Positions 13,501 through 26,122 of a stretch of 64,000 nt of DNA are shown in pieces. The stretch is from Argopecten irradians. Its lineage: Eukaryota; Mollusca; Bivalvia; Pectinida; Pectinidae. Under the pieces are notes generated by a model. It was not told the origin of the DNA. It did no database searches and was given only the letters and a program-made list of their open reading frames with translations. The stretch spans positions 22,241,655-22,305,654 of the forward strand of contig NC_091137.1 of NCBI RefSeq assembly GCF_041381155.1. Reading direction: 5' to 3'. Within the stretch, counting starts at the first letter, position 1. Each line of letters begins with the position of its first letter. Both the position numbers and the translations under genes were made by a program.

Positions 13501-16500
13501 TACCAAGCCATACCATGTATGATAAATTAACCAGTTAAATAAAAAAGAAATGCTTGAGAAACTCTTCTAAGGTCAGCAGTTGTCTGATTAATGTCATTAC
13601 TGTTTTAATGTTACATAATTTGTTCTGATGTGTTATATAGGAGGCATTAAGCCGATCATGTTCATATCTATGTACATATAAGTTTTGTCCAAATGAATAT
13701 CAGTTGGATAATACAGGTTTATATCGACTTCTGCTCTGTATTTTATTTATAAAGTTATCTTCTTCTTCTTTTAAATTTTATTCCTTTATCTGCAAGAGAA
13801 AGATATATGTAATTTGTTTTATAAATATTTTTCTTATTCCATGACCAATAAACTTTTAACAAGTACATAAAATGTACAAAGTGGTAACAATTGTGGTCAG
13901 TTCACAAAATCCTCAAACCTTACAATTGAGAAGTGTTTGTGTTTTCATTAATGTTTTCCACATAATTATTTTGTATGATAGCGTTTGATATTTTATTTGA
14001 ATTTGTTTTAAAACTGAGCAGGTGCTCTATAATATATTACTTGTTTTGTTAAGACAAACAAAACTTAGCTCCTCTTCCTAAAGTACATAAATAAGTGGGG
14101 AAAAAAACCCATCCAGTTTTGTGTTGATTGCTTAGAATGATTGGCTCCTTTGTAATATTTGTCGTTTGTTTAGGAATACAAGGTCTGGAAATTATGAAAA
14201 TCATGAAGTAATGTTACAAGATGTAGCAGTCTTAGGTCAAAAGCCAAAACCCAATATTACAATACATGTACTACCTGACTACAGACTGAACAGTGAGGGT
14301 AATGTTAAAGAAACAATTGTTTTCTGTATGAGTGGTACATGTTTATTTGGAATTTGTTTTGTTTTGATCATGTATAGACATCTTGATGTTAATGTATTTC
14401 CAGATTTTAGTTCTTATATCAACCAGAGAAGTTGATGTTGTTGTAGTTTCTATTGAAACATTGAATGATTTGTATAAGATTAAGTATAAAACATGCTTTC
14501 TGTTCATTACATGATGAACATATCCCACCTAACATTCTATTTCTTCTATGACTAGAGGGCATTCTTCACAGATTTCCTTATTTTTATGTCATTTCCATTA
14601 TCCTGTTACAAACATTTACCCGGTAAGATGTGATCATATCAATATTTGATGTTCTTTAAAACCCTACCACAGTTTATAACTGTGTAGAGCTAGAAGTGCT
14701 CACTTACATGGCACAGAAACTCTCCTTGTCATTGTATAGGTCAGAGAACCTTAGCGAAATGATTAATTGATAATTACACTCATCTATAAAGGGAGACCAC
14801 TATCACATATTAAATCTAAAAGGTTACATGTCCCCTTAACTGTGTAGCAGTATATATTTTTGTGTATGTTACTGTCTATTAGATACTGTAATTGGTTTAT
14901 TTTATGTATAAATTGGGGGAAGCAATAATACAATTTCAGGTGACATCCAATCACCCGAAAACGAACAAAGAAGTTCTAAATATTACCAGTATTCTTTGTG
15001 TTCCAGAGAGCTACAAGGTATTGTTTTCTACAAATGAATTAACTGGATTTCACCAGTATTTTTTAAACTTCTATAACTGAAGGAACTGTGATATTATATT
15101 AATTGAATTGTATATGTATATGTACTTTTCATATCAAATATTCGTCTGAGTGGACAATAAAATATTATTACTTTCAAATGTGTTTTTGAGTCTTCAGACA
15201 CTGTAATATGAAGAGCACACGACCACTGACCAGCCATACAACATTATCATTCTAGTATCTCTCTATTGATGATAATAAGGACACATTTTCTTTCAATATG
15301 TTTTCATGTCCAAAATGGAAATAAGTATTTAATAACCAAAATTATCCACATAGAGAACTGTAAACAAAGGACACAATGAGCTTGGATTTGTTTACCTGGT
15401 AACAGGTGCAAACTATAGACCAACACATTGTTTACACTTTTGAATTGTTCCGTAACTACACGAAAATTTTGACATGTTATTTTTCCTTCAGTAATTTAAT
15501 GAAAACCACATCCTATGGTGAATCAAGGTGTAAAAATCATTCAAAAAGTCAAAACATGTAAAAACAAGAATTACAACACATATTTATGCATGGTAAATTT
15601 TTTGTTTTTATGCCTTCTGATGGAAACATACCTGCAGAAATCACTTTACAATTACCAGGGGGTACTAATTATATTGTAAAAATGTGAAACAAAATTGTAG
15701 ACCATAACTTGACTTCATGGTCTGACCACATGTTCTCATTTCACTTCACTATAGACATAAGTAAGTAGGTCATTTAAAATTTCAGTATAATGACTGACAT
15801 TTTACCATTGTGACCATGAATGAAACCAGTTCATGACATTGCATAAAAATCAAAAACAGACAGAGCTGAGATCTGATGGTGTAAGTATGGTATTCTGTGT
15901 CACACAGCAGATTAGGGTAGAATAAGTGTTGGTATAGAATTATGTAGTCTATAGATATGATTATTTGACTTCAGTAATAGTTTGGTAATGATACACGTTG
16001 AAATGGATTATTAACCTAGAGTCTAAATAGATTAATTATTCCGGGTGTAAATTGCTATATAAAGCTGTAAGGGATTACATTTAGGCTCAGTATAACAGTA
16101 CAAGTGACCCTGAAGGGATATTTATATAAACAAGTTATAGTATATGGCTGGACAAGATTTAAAGTGCACAGGGACAAGTATAGCAGGTTACATTACACAT
16201 GTTCTACCTACATGTATGGTCATGTCTGTGAAAATTGTTTATGGCATTCAACAAACATTGATGTCGGAATGTTTTCTAATCATTCATATTTTTCAAATAT
16301 ATTGCATAAGTCAATTGTTTATAATAAAAGATGTTTCGAAAGTAAAAATGATTTAAATATATAAAGCAGTAGTCTTGTTTCGTAGAGCACTTTTAAATTG
16401 TCATCATTAAAACTACAAAAGATTTACATGGTCCTAATATCATCCAAAATGTAAGGAAATGAGCTGAAGAATAATGATAAGATATACATGTAATTAAACA

Positions 16501-17095
16501 TCTACCGTATATTGTTGGAGATTTATTGTCAGATTTAGTCGCAACAGAATTAAGTCTTGTTCATTGCAAGATATTTTTACACTCTCTATCTTTTATCCAT
16601 ATCATTCATCATTATGCTAAAATCCTGGAAGAAAATAACAAAAAAAAACCCAACTGAAATTTGATCGCTTGTTACATTCAGTAACACATATATAAATAAA
16701 ATCCCGATCCCTGTGGGCCTTTTACTCCCTAAGGATTAGCCTACATTGGTCCTTAATATCTTTATGAACTGAGCTATACATTAACCACCAGCCGGTGTGA
16801 GATTATTCTAGATTATAATTAGTGACCGCAACTAATCCTCGCACCTGCTACTTACTGTGTAAAGTATATGTAAACCGAAAGCTAAATATAAAATGTGTCA
16901 CCGTCGTTAGGCATGACCATGGATAATTCACTTTGTTAGAGGCTTCTCTACACTACAATGTCATACTACGATGGGCTTATTTCCAGCAGTGTGCCTGCCA
17001 ATGTATGACATTTAGAAGCGTTCTGTCAGTTCACGATGAGATAAAAACTTCGATAACAAATCTAACGGACATGACGTCTTAAACAAGGACAAATA
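10553..17095. other. START-gene 3' flank and intergenic spacer, no gene recognised
   Basis: After the START-gene stop codon there are candidate AATAAA polyadenylation signals at 11844-11849 and 12925-12930, so the 3' UTR may be long. Two diverged copies of a ~110-bp block containing aactggat.ccttccagctca-like text lie at 10827-10910 and 10944-11043. The rest is AT-rich sequence with short open frames that show no recognisable domain. Confidence 0.6.
11152..11335. repeat. Degenerate 19-bp minisatellite
   Basis: About nine copies of a unit close to gactctcagtagagaccat, with degenerate units in the middle (around 11240) and at the right edge. It lies within the probable 3' UTR or flank of the START gene. 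Confidence 0.85.
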
Positions 17096-20000
17096 ATGTC
17101 ATCTAATAAGAAGTTCAAAGTTTTTGTGTATGGGACTCTGAAGAGAGGACAACCAAATAACAAGTTGATGGAGGGAATATTTGATGGTGAAGTGACGTAT
17201 ATGGGCAAGGCCGTTACAGGAAAGGAATTCCCTTTAGTTATAGCACCTGCCGCATGGAATTTACCGTGTCTGCTGGCAGCAGAGGGAACTGGCAAAGTAA
17301 GGATTTAATTCATATATAAGTAAAATCTTTATATAACAAGACCTGAAAAGTCGTCTTTTTCACTTGTATAGGTGGCTACAGACGTTTGGCTCTATAGAAA
17401 TGTTCTCTCTATATACAGGGTATATATTGGACTATCATAGAGAGAGAGAGAGAGGAAATGTCCACATGGAGCCTGTGGGTTGGCTACTTGGCTAGCCAAA
17501 GGTATTCAGCATGATATGCTGTATTCTCCTGGTTATATTAGCCAAGTTGATTGGTCGGTAAAGACAGGTTTTGTCCGGGTCAAGTTTAAATTTTGGAACG
17601 TCATAATAGATAGGCTTAATCCCTGTGTTGACAGATCGGTTCGTGGAACCAAATGTGTATATTTATATCTATCAACTATTTCATTCCTATATCAAGATGT
17701 CAAAATCGTATGGACAGAGCAAAATACTATACACAGTTCATCAAGAAACCACAGGGATCTGATTAATTACAGTATGATTATATAATTATGGACTCACCAA
17801 AGTGCCCAAAGACCATTTTAGGGGTTTTATGGGACTAGATAAAAAAAAACCTGGTTATCTAGACCTCTAAAACGTCTAAAAGTGGTTTTTGGGCACTCTG
17901 GTGGGTCCATAATTATATAATTTGGAAGTAATTCTCAGATCCCTGTGAAAGAAACTAGATAGGGTTCAACCCCGTTTGATTATGAACATTGGCTTGCTGT
18001 CTATTAGGTCGGCATAGTGAGAACAACTTCTGTGAACCGTAGACTAACAAATAAGTATTAAAGACAAAAAAAAAAAAAAAATCAGAATTAGATACGACAT
18101 AAATTGCGACAATGAAATAATATTTTAGAATACCACGTGTATACAGAGGGCTATTTTAAAGATGCTCCACCGCTGACAAATGGTATTTTTTCACTATCAA
18201 AAACAGGAGCAGATGATTTAGTATTTTTCTTCAGTTACAAAAGTTACTTTCTTTACACCATTACCACCATTGAAAAGTTTGAGCATCTTATTTTACTTTA
18301 AGTTTAAAAAAAAAATAATTGCATCTCGAAAATATTCCGTTCCACTTTATCCTATATGGATAGAAGTACCGATTGCGTATGCACCAAAGGCAAAACAAAT
18401 TATTTTACACGATTAAACACCAATTATTGTTCAAATAATGAATATTATTTATGGTCTTTCGGCGGTGGAGCATCTTAAAAGATAAGTTTGTCTTTTCAGT
18501 TATTTTTTTTACATTTTTTGTAGTAAAAGACGGTATTTCAACATTGTTTAAATTCGTTTTGCTCTCTTGATTCGATGTATATCAACTGTCTTTACCGTTT
18601 CTTCATTTCAGAAAGTCCGTGGCGAGTTATTTGAAGTTGACGAGGAAATGCTGAGTTTCTTAGATCAATTCGAAGGCCACCCAGATTTTTATAGGCGAAA
18701 ACAAGTCATAATTCAGTTAACAGAGGATCACACAGGACAGAAACTAGATCCTCCCAACATTCATACCTGTTGGTGTTACTTCTTCCTCAAGTATGACCGA
18801 TCGTATCTAAATCTGGATTTCTTAGAGAACTACGACTGCTGGGGACCTCACGGACTTATGTATGACGAAGGGTACGAGTAAGTTTCCGTATAGCATAGAC
18901 TATATATTAGGGGAAAAGACAAATAATATAAAAAAGCCTAATAATATAGGCAGGTTTAGCGGACTAAGTTTTGCAGAGATCTGATCATTAATATAACAGA
19001 CAACACATAAAGACCTTGTATTATATACAGACCATTAAAATCTTACATTTCCAGACAAAATAGAGGATATATCTGAAAGGCATATCGGTAGCCGGTTATT
19101 TTCGCGTATGAAAATTTTCGCGATTTGATCTAGAAACGAGAAAAAAAAATTTTAGCGGTTCTAATTTTTTGCGATCTCTCCTTGATGGTATCTGTGATTC
19201 GTTCATTTTTTAATATTTCGCTGATCGAATTTTCGCGATCATTTCCGACTATATAGTATACGGTACATATTGACTGTAACTCATGTCCGTGATCATCCTG
19301 CATGTAGATCTATAACTGATCATGTAAAGCCTAAGATCTTTGATATTTGTCTTTTGTCCCACAGGGATCTGATAATTAGTTACAGTTTATATAATCATGG
19401 TCCCATCAGAGTGTCCTAAGACCATTTTTAGACGTTTATGCATAGCGAGGCTTCGGCTGCAATCTCATTGCCGGCTAAAAAAAGTCTCTCTTCTCGGGAC
19501 GTTGTACATCTATATATGGAGTTCATCACCGTTATTCAAACATACACATCTGTGGACTTTTTATAGCCGGCCAATGAGATTGCAGCCGAAGCCTCACTCT
19601 TGCATATTATATCAGCCACGAAACCAGCGTGCATTTTTAATTAGATGGCTTCAAGATGTTTGTCATAATGGGGCTTATATCGTCTTAATGACGGCTCTTT
19701 GTATAGATGTATATATATAATGATTTTGAAAGGAAATTTATCGCTCTTTCCAACGATAGTAACCGTTTTTATGACGATGTGCTAGAAATGTGTTTTTATA
19801 ACCGCTAAAGGTAGGCGGGTTAGGAAGTATGATTTTTATCGTTTTTTTTAATCTAGACCTCTTAAACGGCAGGTTTAGCGGACTAAGGGCACTCTGGCGG
19901 GTCCATGATTATGTAAACTATAACTAAATCTCAGATCCCCGCGTTTTGTACTGCATCATTTATCGAGAACAATTTATATTTTCAACTTCTTCACTCAGAT

Positions 20001-20800
20001 AACTATCCGAGCCCCAGAGGCTTAGTAATATCAACCTATTAGGCATGTACGTCGCATGCTGGGATTGAGGGATACACAACTGATCATGTGGACAACCGTT
20101 AAATGTGACAGGGATCAAATATACTAAAATCTAAAAGCATCTTCTCCATAACCAAATCCATGAGATATCGGATATTGGGTCTGTAAGTGATGGAGTGAAT
20201 GACTACCGAGTTTGTTTCGTGAATGACCATGACCTTAATCTATTCTCACCCAAATACCAAAGATACTTGACATTGGATCTGTATAGCATGCATAGGGGAT
20301 ATCAATAAAGTTTGTTTAATTGGATGACTTTTACCTTCATTCATTGTCAAATAGGTTAAATGTGTGACGTATCCTCAGAAACCAAGAACAAGAGCATTGC
20401 TAGAACAGTGTTCAAATGAACGACCCTTACCTTCATCCAAAGTTACATGTGTCAAATAGGCTAAAACCTTTTAATATTAAATAAGATGCCCTGATGTTTG
20501 ACCTGTGGCATCTAAGATGGGTTTTCTTTTTATGTGAATGATCTTGATCCTAATTCGGATAACGTAGCCAAACATGTTAAAATCTTTACAGATATTCGTA
20601 TACAGTGTATAAGGTAGAGGCCCAATCTGACCTTGAAACTTATTCTCTATAGGTCAAGGCTAGTTCAGATTTTTATTTTATTGATATCATAAGAAACAAT
20701 CTTTAGCATAATAACTTTTTTGGTTAGTATGTATCTATTCCATTTCTTTTTGTATTTTAACAGGGAAAGAGACAGCAATAAAACAAAGAAAATTCAGTAG
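17096..20800 (+). CDS. GGACT: Gamma-glutamylaminecyclotransferase-like protein (GGACT/AIG2 family)
   Basis: Three exons: 17096-17296, 18612-18877 and 20764-20800 (TAG), 167 codons in all; phases 0 and 2 match. The start ATG follows aaata and is the first in frame with the domain. The N-terminus carries the family's nucleotide-like glycine loop VFVYGTLKRGQPN, the middle AWNLPCLLAAEGTGK, and the third block FLDQFEGHPDFYRR, whose glutamate corresponds to the catalytic acid of gamma-glutamyl cyclotransferases. The C-terminus has CWCYFFL and a YDCWGPHGLMYDEGYE segment like the vertebrate SYDSEGPHGLRYNP end. By family knowledge the enzyme cleaves gamma-glutamyl-epsilon-lysine left after degradation of transglutaminase-crosslinked proteins, releasing 5-oxoproline. 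Human GGACT is 153 residues, so length fits. If the last intron is retained, a TAA at 18879-18881 ends the protein at 156 residues instead. Confidence 0.88.
17455..18155. other. GGACT intron 1, non-coding part
   Basis: Intron sequence with a short GA run near 17440 and the palindromic element at 17750-17947. The open frames here have no recognisable domain. Confidence 0.5.
17750..17947. mobile_element. Fold-back element family B, short copy
   Basis: A 198-bp nearly complete palindrome: it opens with cacagggatctgattaatta and closes with the inverted match ending cagatccctgtg, while the inner arms pair tataattatggactcacc with ggtgggtccataattata and gtgcccaaagaccatttt with its inverse. Non-coding. 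A larger copy of the same family lies in the next intron at 19360-19943. Confidence 0.85.
18156..18477. mobile_element. TTAA-flanked MITE family C, copy 1
   Basis: About 320 bp with inverted ends agatgctccaccgc and gcggtggagcatct, flanked by TTAA on both sides (one T shared with the right end). Internal sequence matches the copy at 22511-22852 throughout. TTAA targets are characteristic of piggyBac-type transposition. It sits in GGACT intron 1 only about 130 bp before exon 2. Confidence 0.85.
19360..19943. mobile_element. Fold-back element family B, long copy with a nested palindrome
   Basis: The outer ends repeat those of the element at 17750-17947 (cacagggatctgat on the left; tctcagatcccc on the right, with gggcactctggcgggtccat inside). 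In the middle sits a second inverted repeat, 19443-19598, whose arms pair gaggcttcggctgcaatctc with gagattgcagccgaagcctc. It lies in GGACT intron 2. Open frames across it are palindrome artefacts. Confidence 0.8.
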
Positions 20801-22510
20801 AGCTGACAGGGGAAGGAAACAAGATTATGATCATCACAATTAGATTATATCCCAGTAAATTATGAACTTATAACACCAAAATAACTAGAAAATAATGATA
20901 AAACGTGCAATAATTAGAAAGTTTACTTAAGAAGAGCAAACATATAGAACTATACACGCGAAATATCTATGGTAAAATAATAGGACCGAAATACAGGTCT
21001 AAGTTATATATAATCATTTACAGTTTAAGTTTAAGCTCTGGGATTTACATAGGGGTCCTTAGAAGTGGACCTATGGCTGTAAATGGATTTGTTAACGCTT
21101 CAGAAATTGTAAATAGAGCTGGAATTAGTGTATAGGTCTGCAGTATATTCTGTAGTGCTGAAACGTGTATATATTGATATTGGAACCTCAATTAATTGTT
21201 ATTGAAAACAGTACCTATATTATGTTGCTTTAAAGATTGGATCCTAAAATGTTGTTCATCCTTCAGTCATTACCTCCATGCAGAAACATAAAGTTGTCAT
21301 GTACAGATTATCAGGCTTCTGTGGAATTCAGCCTATAGATATCTCACAAATAAGCTATAGTGTGCAAAAATACATCATTTCTTGTCATTGTATAACAAGA
21401 TGGATTGTCAGGATGTCTGGCAATAATATCACCACCGTCATTTTGAGTCACAATCTCAGCATTAGCCAATAATGATTGGACTAGTTCCAAACTTCTTTTT
21501 TGAGAAATCTTGGCCAAGTCTGAGAATATTCTCCAAATATTGGAGGCAATTTTTTCTACTATTAATACATAACTTTACTGTCTAATTTTGGTGTACAGCA
21601 ATAACGATCTTGAATGGTGCGATTTGTGAAATACATTGTATTATAATACCTATAGATTTGTGTGATATTTGGACTTTTTTGTATACAGATAGTCATCCAT
21701 TTGATCATTATAATACATATTTGTTTGATCCATATATAGTAAAATTATTTGTCTTATAATAGTAGACAATCACTTTATTGGTCAGTGTAATTAAAGCGAT
21801 TACATAGTCCACTGTCAGGACACAGCTTCCTTAATTTCTGTAATGCATTCCTATAGAGACTACAGATGAAGTTGTATGATGAAACTGGCCCAGAAGTACC
21901 TGGTATATATTTGTGACAATCTCGCATTCATCTTCACACTCTTTGTTTTGTTAATGACTGAATGTGTATGTATTATTACTGTGTAACCTAAAATAAACAC
22001 ATCAATGTTATGAAACTGTAACTGGTTGTCTATGATGCATGTAGAGTTTCTCCAGTTCTAAGGGACCGTTTTTTCTTGTAACTCAGTTAAACTGTGTAAG
22101 AGCACCAAATGTTATTAGGCTTTTAACATTCTAACAAATTTGCTAATAAAACAATTATAATTTCTTGCAGATGCTCATGAAATTGATGTTCAAAAGCAGT
22201 CTTTCCCCTTGGTGTAACATTGAAAATGGCTATTTAAATTCAAACAAATTCGCCCAAAGCATTTTTTTTCTTCCGGCCTACATGAGAAAAAATATTTGCA
22301 AGTATTGCAGTAAAATCCACTACATTAGAGATAAAGATAATCATCTTTTGAGCAACTTTGTCTTGATGTGATAAGATCCAATGATTCCAATATACCCCAA
22401 AATCTCAATAATAAGCCTGATTAGAAAATAGGTCTTGACAGTTGATATAAGCCTCATTCTCACAGTCAAATGTATCTTGAAAATATGCCGGTTTTGAAAA
22501 GAGGCCAAAC
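20801..22510. other. Intergenic spacer, no gene recognised
   Basis: AT-rich sequence downstream of GGACT, with an AATAAA at about 21992 as a possible distant polyadenylation signal. An open frame at 22165-22371 begins just after an acceptor-like ttgcag but shows no recognisable domain. Confidence 0.5.
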
Positions 22511-22852
22511 TTAAAGATGCTCCACCGCTGACATATGGTATTTTTTCACTATCAAGAACAGGAGCAGACAATTCAGTATTTTTCTTCAGTTACAAAAGTT
22601 ACTTACTTTACACCCTTACCACCATTGAAAGTTTGAGCTTCTAATTTTACTTTATTTTAATTGCATCCCGAAAAAATTCCGTGGCACTATATCCTATATG
22701 GAATGAAGTACTGATTGTGCATGCACCGAAGGCAAAATAAATTATTCTATTATATTTTTTGTGTTAATTAGAAATATATAAACGATTAAACACCTATTAC
22801 TGTTCAATTGATGAATGCCATTTATGCCCTGTCGGTGGTGGAGCATCTTTAA
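22511..22852. mobile_element. TTAA-flanked MITE family C, copy 2
   Basis: Same element as 18156-18477: ends agatgctccaccgctgac and cggtggtggagcatct, clean TTAA at 22511-22514 and 22849-22852, and a shared interior including actatcaagaacaggagcag. It is longer by a small internal insertion near 22745. Confidence 0.87.
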
Positions 22853-23206
22853 AAGTAAGCTTTTGAATCCTTCCAAGGAATTTATCTAAAACATCTAAAA
22901 CCTTTTTTTTATTATATGCATAAATAGATGCATATTTGTATTAATTATCATCAATAATTCATGGTTTTATTCATATCCTGGTATATGTTTTTTTTTTATA
23001 TATGTTTCGTTTTAGTTTGTATATTAAATTTTAACATCGATGAACTGTTTCGAAAGCAAGCCAGTTTCGTAAGCCTGCCATACATTACAGGATAAATTAC
23101 TCCAAAAATATGATGGGTTTGAAAAAAGACCAGTCCTGAAGATAAGCCTGGGATTTCCTACCAAAAACGAATATAAGCCGAGGTTTATTATAAAGTTCTG
23201 GGTAGG

Positions 23207-23745
23207 TTAAAGGGACATTTTAGTCTAAGAGAACATTAAAATTTGTACATATATCGGAAAAACCAAGTTCTAATGGAGATTAGATCAATCGGTTTTACTG
23301 GGATATGCCAGAAAAGCCCATGGTGGTAAAATGCGTGGAAATGTTCAAACTCGCTCGCTGTCCGCCATTACATATTGTGGTCGAACATCTTGTATGCCGA
23401 ACCCCGTCCCTTGCTCGTAGAGTACTGCACATTTTGTCTAGAACTGCTCAAATCGCTCTGACAGTAATGTGTTTACCTTATGAGGTGAATTGTCTTGCCA
23501 AAAAATCATTTTATAACCTCCTCAGTGGTTATGTAGTTCATTTGTTGAACGTGCATGACTTTGGCTACAGCGTACATATTGTTCCTGCTTAATCGTATTG
23601 ATCAACGATTTGTAATTACAAAGGTATCAATTAAAATACTAAACAATGACGTGGAATTTGTCAATATTTTATGTTATATGTTTCATAAGAAATGTAGAAC
23701 AATACATTCATGCCATATTTTGCTTCTTATGTAAAAGAATTTTAA
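23207..23745. mobile_element. TTAA MITE family D, copy 1 (right end lost or diverged)
   Basis: Begins TTAA then agggacattttagtctaaga, and matches the copy at 60381-60939 for more than 500 bp, including the gc-richer block around ctgtccgccattaca. The homology stops at about 23745, before the inverted right end seen in the other copy. The apparent 95-codon frame inside is not conserved in copy 2 (frameshifts and stops), so it is not treated as a gene. Confidence 0.85.
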
Positions 23746-24639
23746 ATTTCCCGCGTTTCGTAGAATAGCGGGAAATATTTGTCCTGCAGTTACATAACGT
23801 ACAAGTGGCATTGTAGAGCATGTGCGGTTTTTATTCGTCCAATGAGATTAGGTGGGCTAGTAGGGTATCGGGTAGCGAGGTTTGGTCATTCTAGCGTTGG
23901 GTTAGCTACAGGAATGACCTATCCAATTTAACCTTTTTAGGTAAGATTGATATATATATTTATACACATATAACATATACATGGCTTTTTGTGTTTTTGT
24001 CAAGGCCGGTTTGCGTTTTGTTTTGCGTATTTAGCATCTTTAGGCAATATCAATGATCAATGGGTGGTTGATGATCGGGTTATTATTCAATGTAATAGAA
24101 ATCCCAGCGAAGTATAAACCTTTTAAAAGCATTTAGCTGGTACACCTCCTGTCACCCACAAGCGGTTTTCAGGTTGGGTGTCGGGCTTGGTCTATATTAT
24201 ATAAACTCGATCTGAGAGGGAAAGTGTGTTGGGTGAGCATAATATGTATTCCTGTACGTAATATTCATCAACCCAACAAAATGGGAGAGACGGTATTCCG
24301 GTCGATGTTTGTAATTGTCAGATGGAATAGTGAAGCCAATTTTAGGTTCCCGCGTTATTCACAAGCAATGGACTTAATAACAGTGAACACACACAAAACC
24401 TAACCTCAGAGGCTTGAGGTTCCAAAGAGGAAGTTCTACAACCTTAAGTATCCACTCACGTTGCCGATCGTCTCCACAGTCAAATTGCTTCATATGCCAG
24501 TGGATACTGAATCACAAGGTCACAAGTTCAGTTACCGATTGAACAGACGGATTCATCGACTGAAAATGTTTCACAAAAGTTGAAAGCTGACAGGACAATT
24601 TTCGAAGGACTCTATTGGAAAGTTGAGAGGAAAACCTCT
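23746..24639. other. Spacer before the retrotransposon, no gene recognised
   Basis: Contains a short hairpin at 23746-23776 (atttcccgc paired with gcgggaaat) and an inverted pair around 24228-24280 (tgttgggtga with tcaacccaaca). The right part may be a decayed 5' end of the gypsy-type element, but no 5' LTR could be recognised. Confidence 0.4.
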
Positions 24640-24699
24640 GCATCTTGAAGGTAGATCCTCATGTTACACCTTCGAAAATACCTGGTGCAGGCCCGGGCC

Positions 24700-25165
24700 C
24701 CCTGTGGCGATAAAGGATGATTTTCGAACTGAAACTCAATAGGCTGACCAATATTGGTGTGATTGCACCTGTAAACACTCCAACAGATTGGATCTCATCA
24801 ATCGTAGTCGTTGAAAAAGCCGAACGAAAGCTGAGACTCTTGTATTGACCCCAAACCACTATAAACCAGGCACTTAAAAGGAATCATTATGCTATGCCAA
24901 CCATAGAAGACATCCTTCCCGAATTGAACAAAGAACGCATATTCTCGGTAGTTGATGCGAAAGGACGGGTTTTGGCATGTTGAGTTAGATCGATAGAGGA
25001 GCAGTTATTTGACGACATTTGGAACCCCTTGGGCCGGTATCGATGGCTCAGAATGCCTTTTGGCATTTCACCTGCCCCAGACTGGAATTTACAGCGGAGA
25101 TTGGACGAGGCACTTGAAGGATTAGAAGGAGTTAAGGCGATACACGATGACATTGTTGTTCTTTT
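24700..25165 (+). pseudogene. Reverse transcriptase remnant of the gypsy-type element
   Basis: In changing frames one can read fragments typical of gypsy RT: a segment with NIGVIAPVNTPTDWISSIVVV, then HYAMPTIEDILPELN, then FSVVDAKG, then LTTFGTPW, and finally a histidine-aspartate-aspartate-isoleucine stretch near 25146 corresponding to the catalytic (Y/F)xDD box. In-frame stops (for example near 24846 and 24980) and at least two frame changes interrupt it. Not functional as it stands. Confidence 0.8.
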
Positions 25166-25629
25166 TTTTTTTTTGTTTCGGATGTGGTGACACAGATGAA
25201 GAAGCAAAGACATGATCACGATCAGAAACACTCCAGGCATTTATTTGTCAGATGTCGTGATGAGAACATGAAAAATCAACAGAGACAAGTTAAATGTTGC
25301 GCCTATGCACTGTGACGTATTTGGGACCATGTGATTTCGGCGAAAGGTCCTGGAAATGGACTCGGGCTAAAGTGAAAGCCAATCACCGAAACAGCCCGTT
25401 CACGAAAGACAAACAGCTGGAGTACAACGCTTGTATGTTTGGATATGATAAAATTTGTGCAAAAGTCTTGCACCGCGATTGTCAGAGATGACCACTCCGA
25501 TTCGTGACCTTTTGGAAAACAGGAGATTCATGAATTTAATGTTGGGACGCAACTGGTTCAAGGCAAGGCTGTTTGACTGAAATCAAGCCAAGCACTGTCC
25601 TGATGCGCCGGTATTTGAATTTTGCGACC

Positions 25630-25870
25630 CATCAAAAACAAATCGGTACCTGACAAATGTGATGCTTCAGAAAAATGGATAGCGGGCATGTCTCCTTCAG
25701 GAAGGACACCCTGTGGGGTACGCGTCGTGCGAGCGCTCACCGGCAAACACGATGTACTTAATGCCCAGAATTGAGCAAGAGACTTCTGGCGGTGGTTTGG
25801 GGAATGACAAAATTTGTAACAATACACGTATGGAAACACATGTTGTTGTCAGTCGTCAAGAACACTAGCC
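25630..25870 (+). pseudogene. RNase H remnant of the gypsy-type element
   Basis: The text around 25660-25860 carries an aspartate-alanine-serine start (residues DASEKWI), a glycine-histidine-proline stretch, SRALT-like residues near 25735, and a WGMTKF-like segment near 25800, the usual order of a gypsy RNase H domain. Stops and frame changes interrupt it. Confidence 0.65.
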
Positions 25871-26122
25871 CATTCGTGATTATTGACAAGAAAAACTGTT
25901 AAGTGTCACTAAAACGCTTACAAACAGTGATGTTGCTAAATCTTCAGCGTTTTGACTACACAATTCGTCTACAAGAATGGGCACGGAAATGTACATGGCG
26001 GATACGTTATGCAGGGCATTTTTGTCAAGTAACTGATGAAAGTAAGAGGCACCGTGTTGCGAGTTGCCCTTTCTGAATTTGAAACACGGTAAACCATGTG
26101 AAACATCTGCCAGTGTCGTCTG

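Noticed and set aside
22165..22371. Frame after an acceptor-like ttgcag near the second family C element
   Set aside because: No domain, no partner exon in phase.
23305..23592. A 95-codon plus-strand frame
   Set aside because: It lies within a TTAA-bordered repeat whose second copy (60381-60939) has frameshifts and stops in the same place, so it is not under coding selection.
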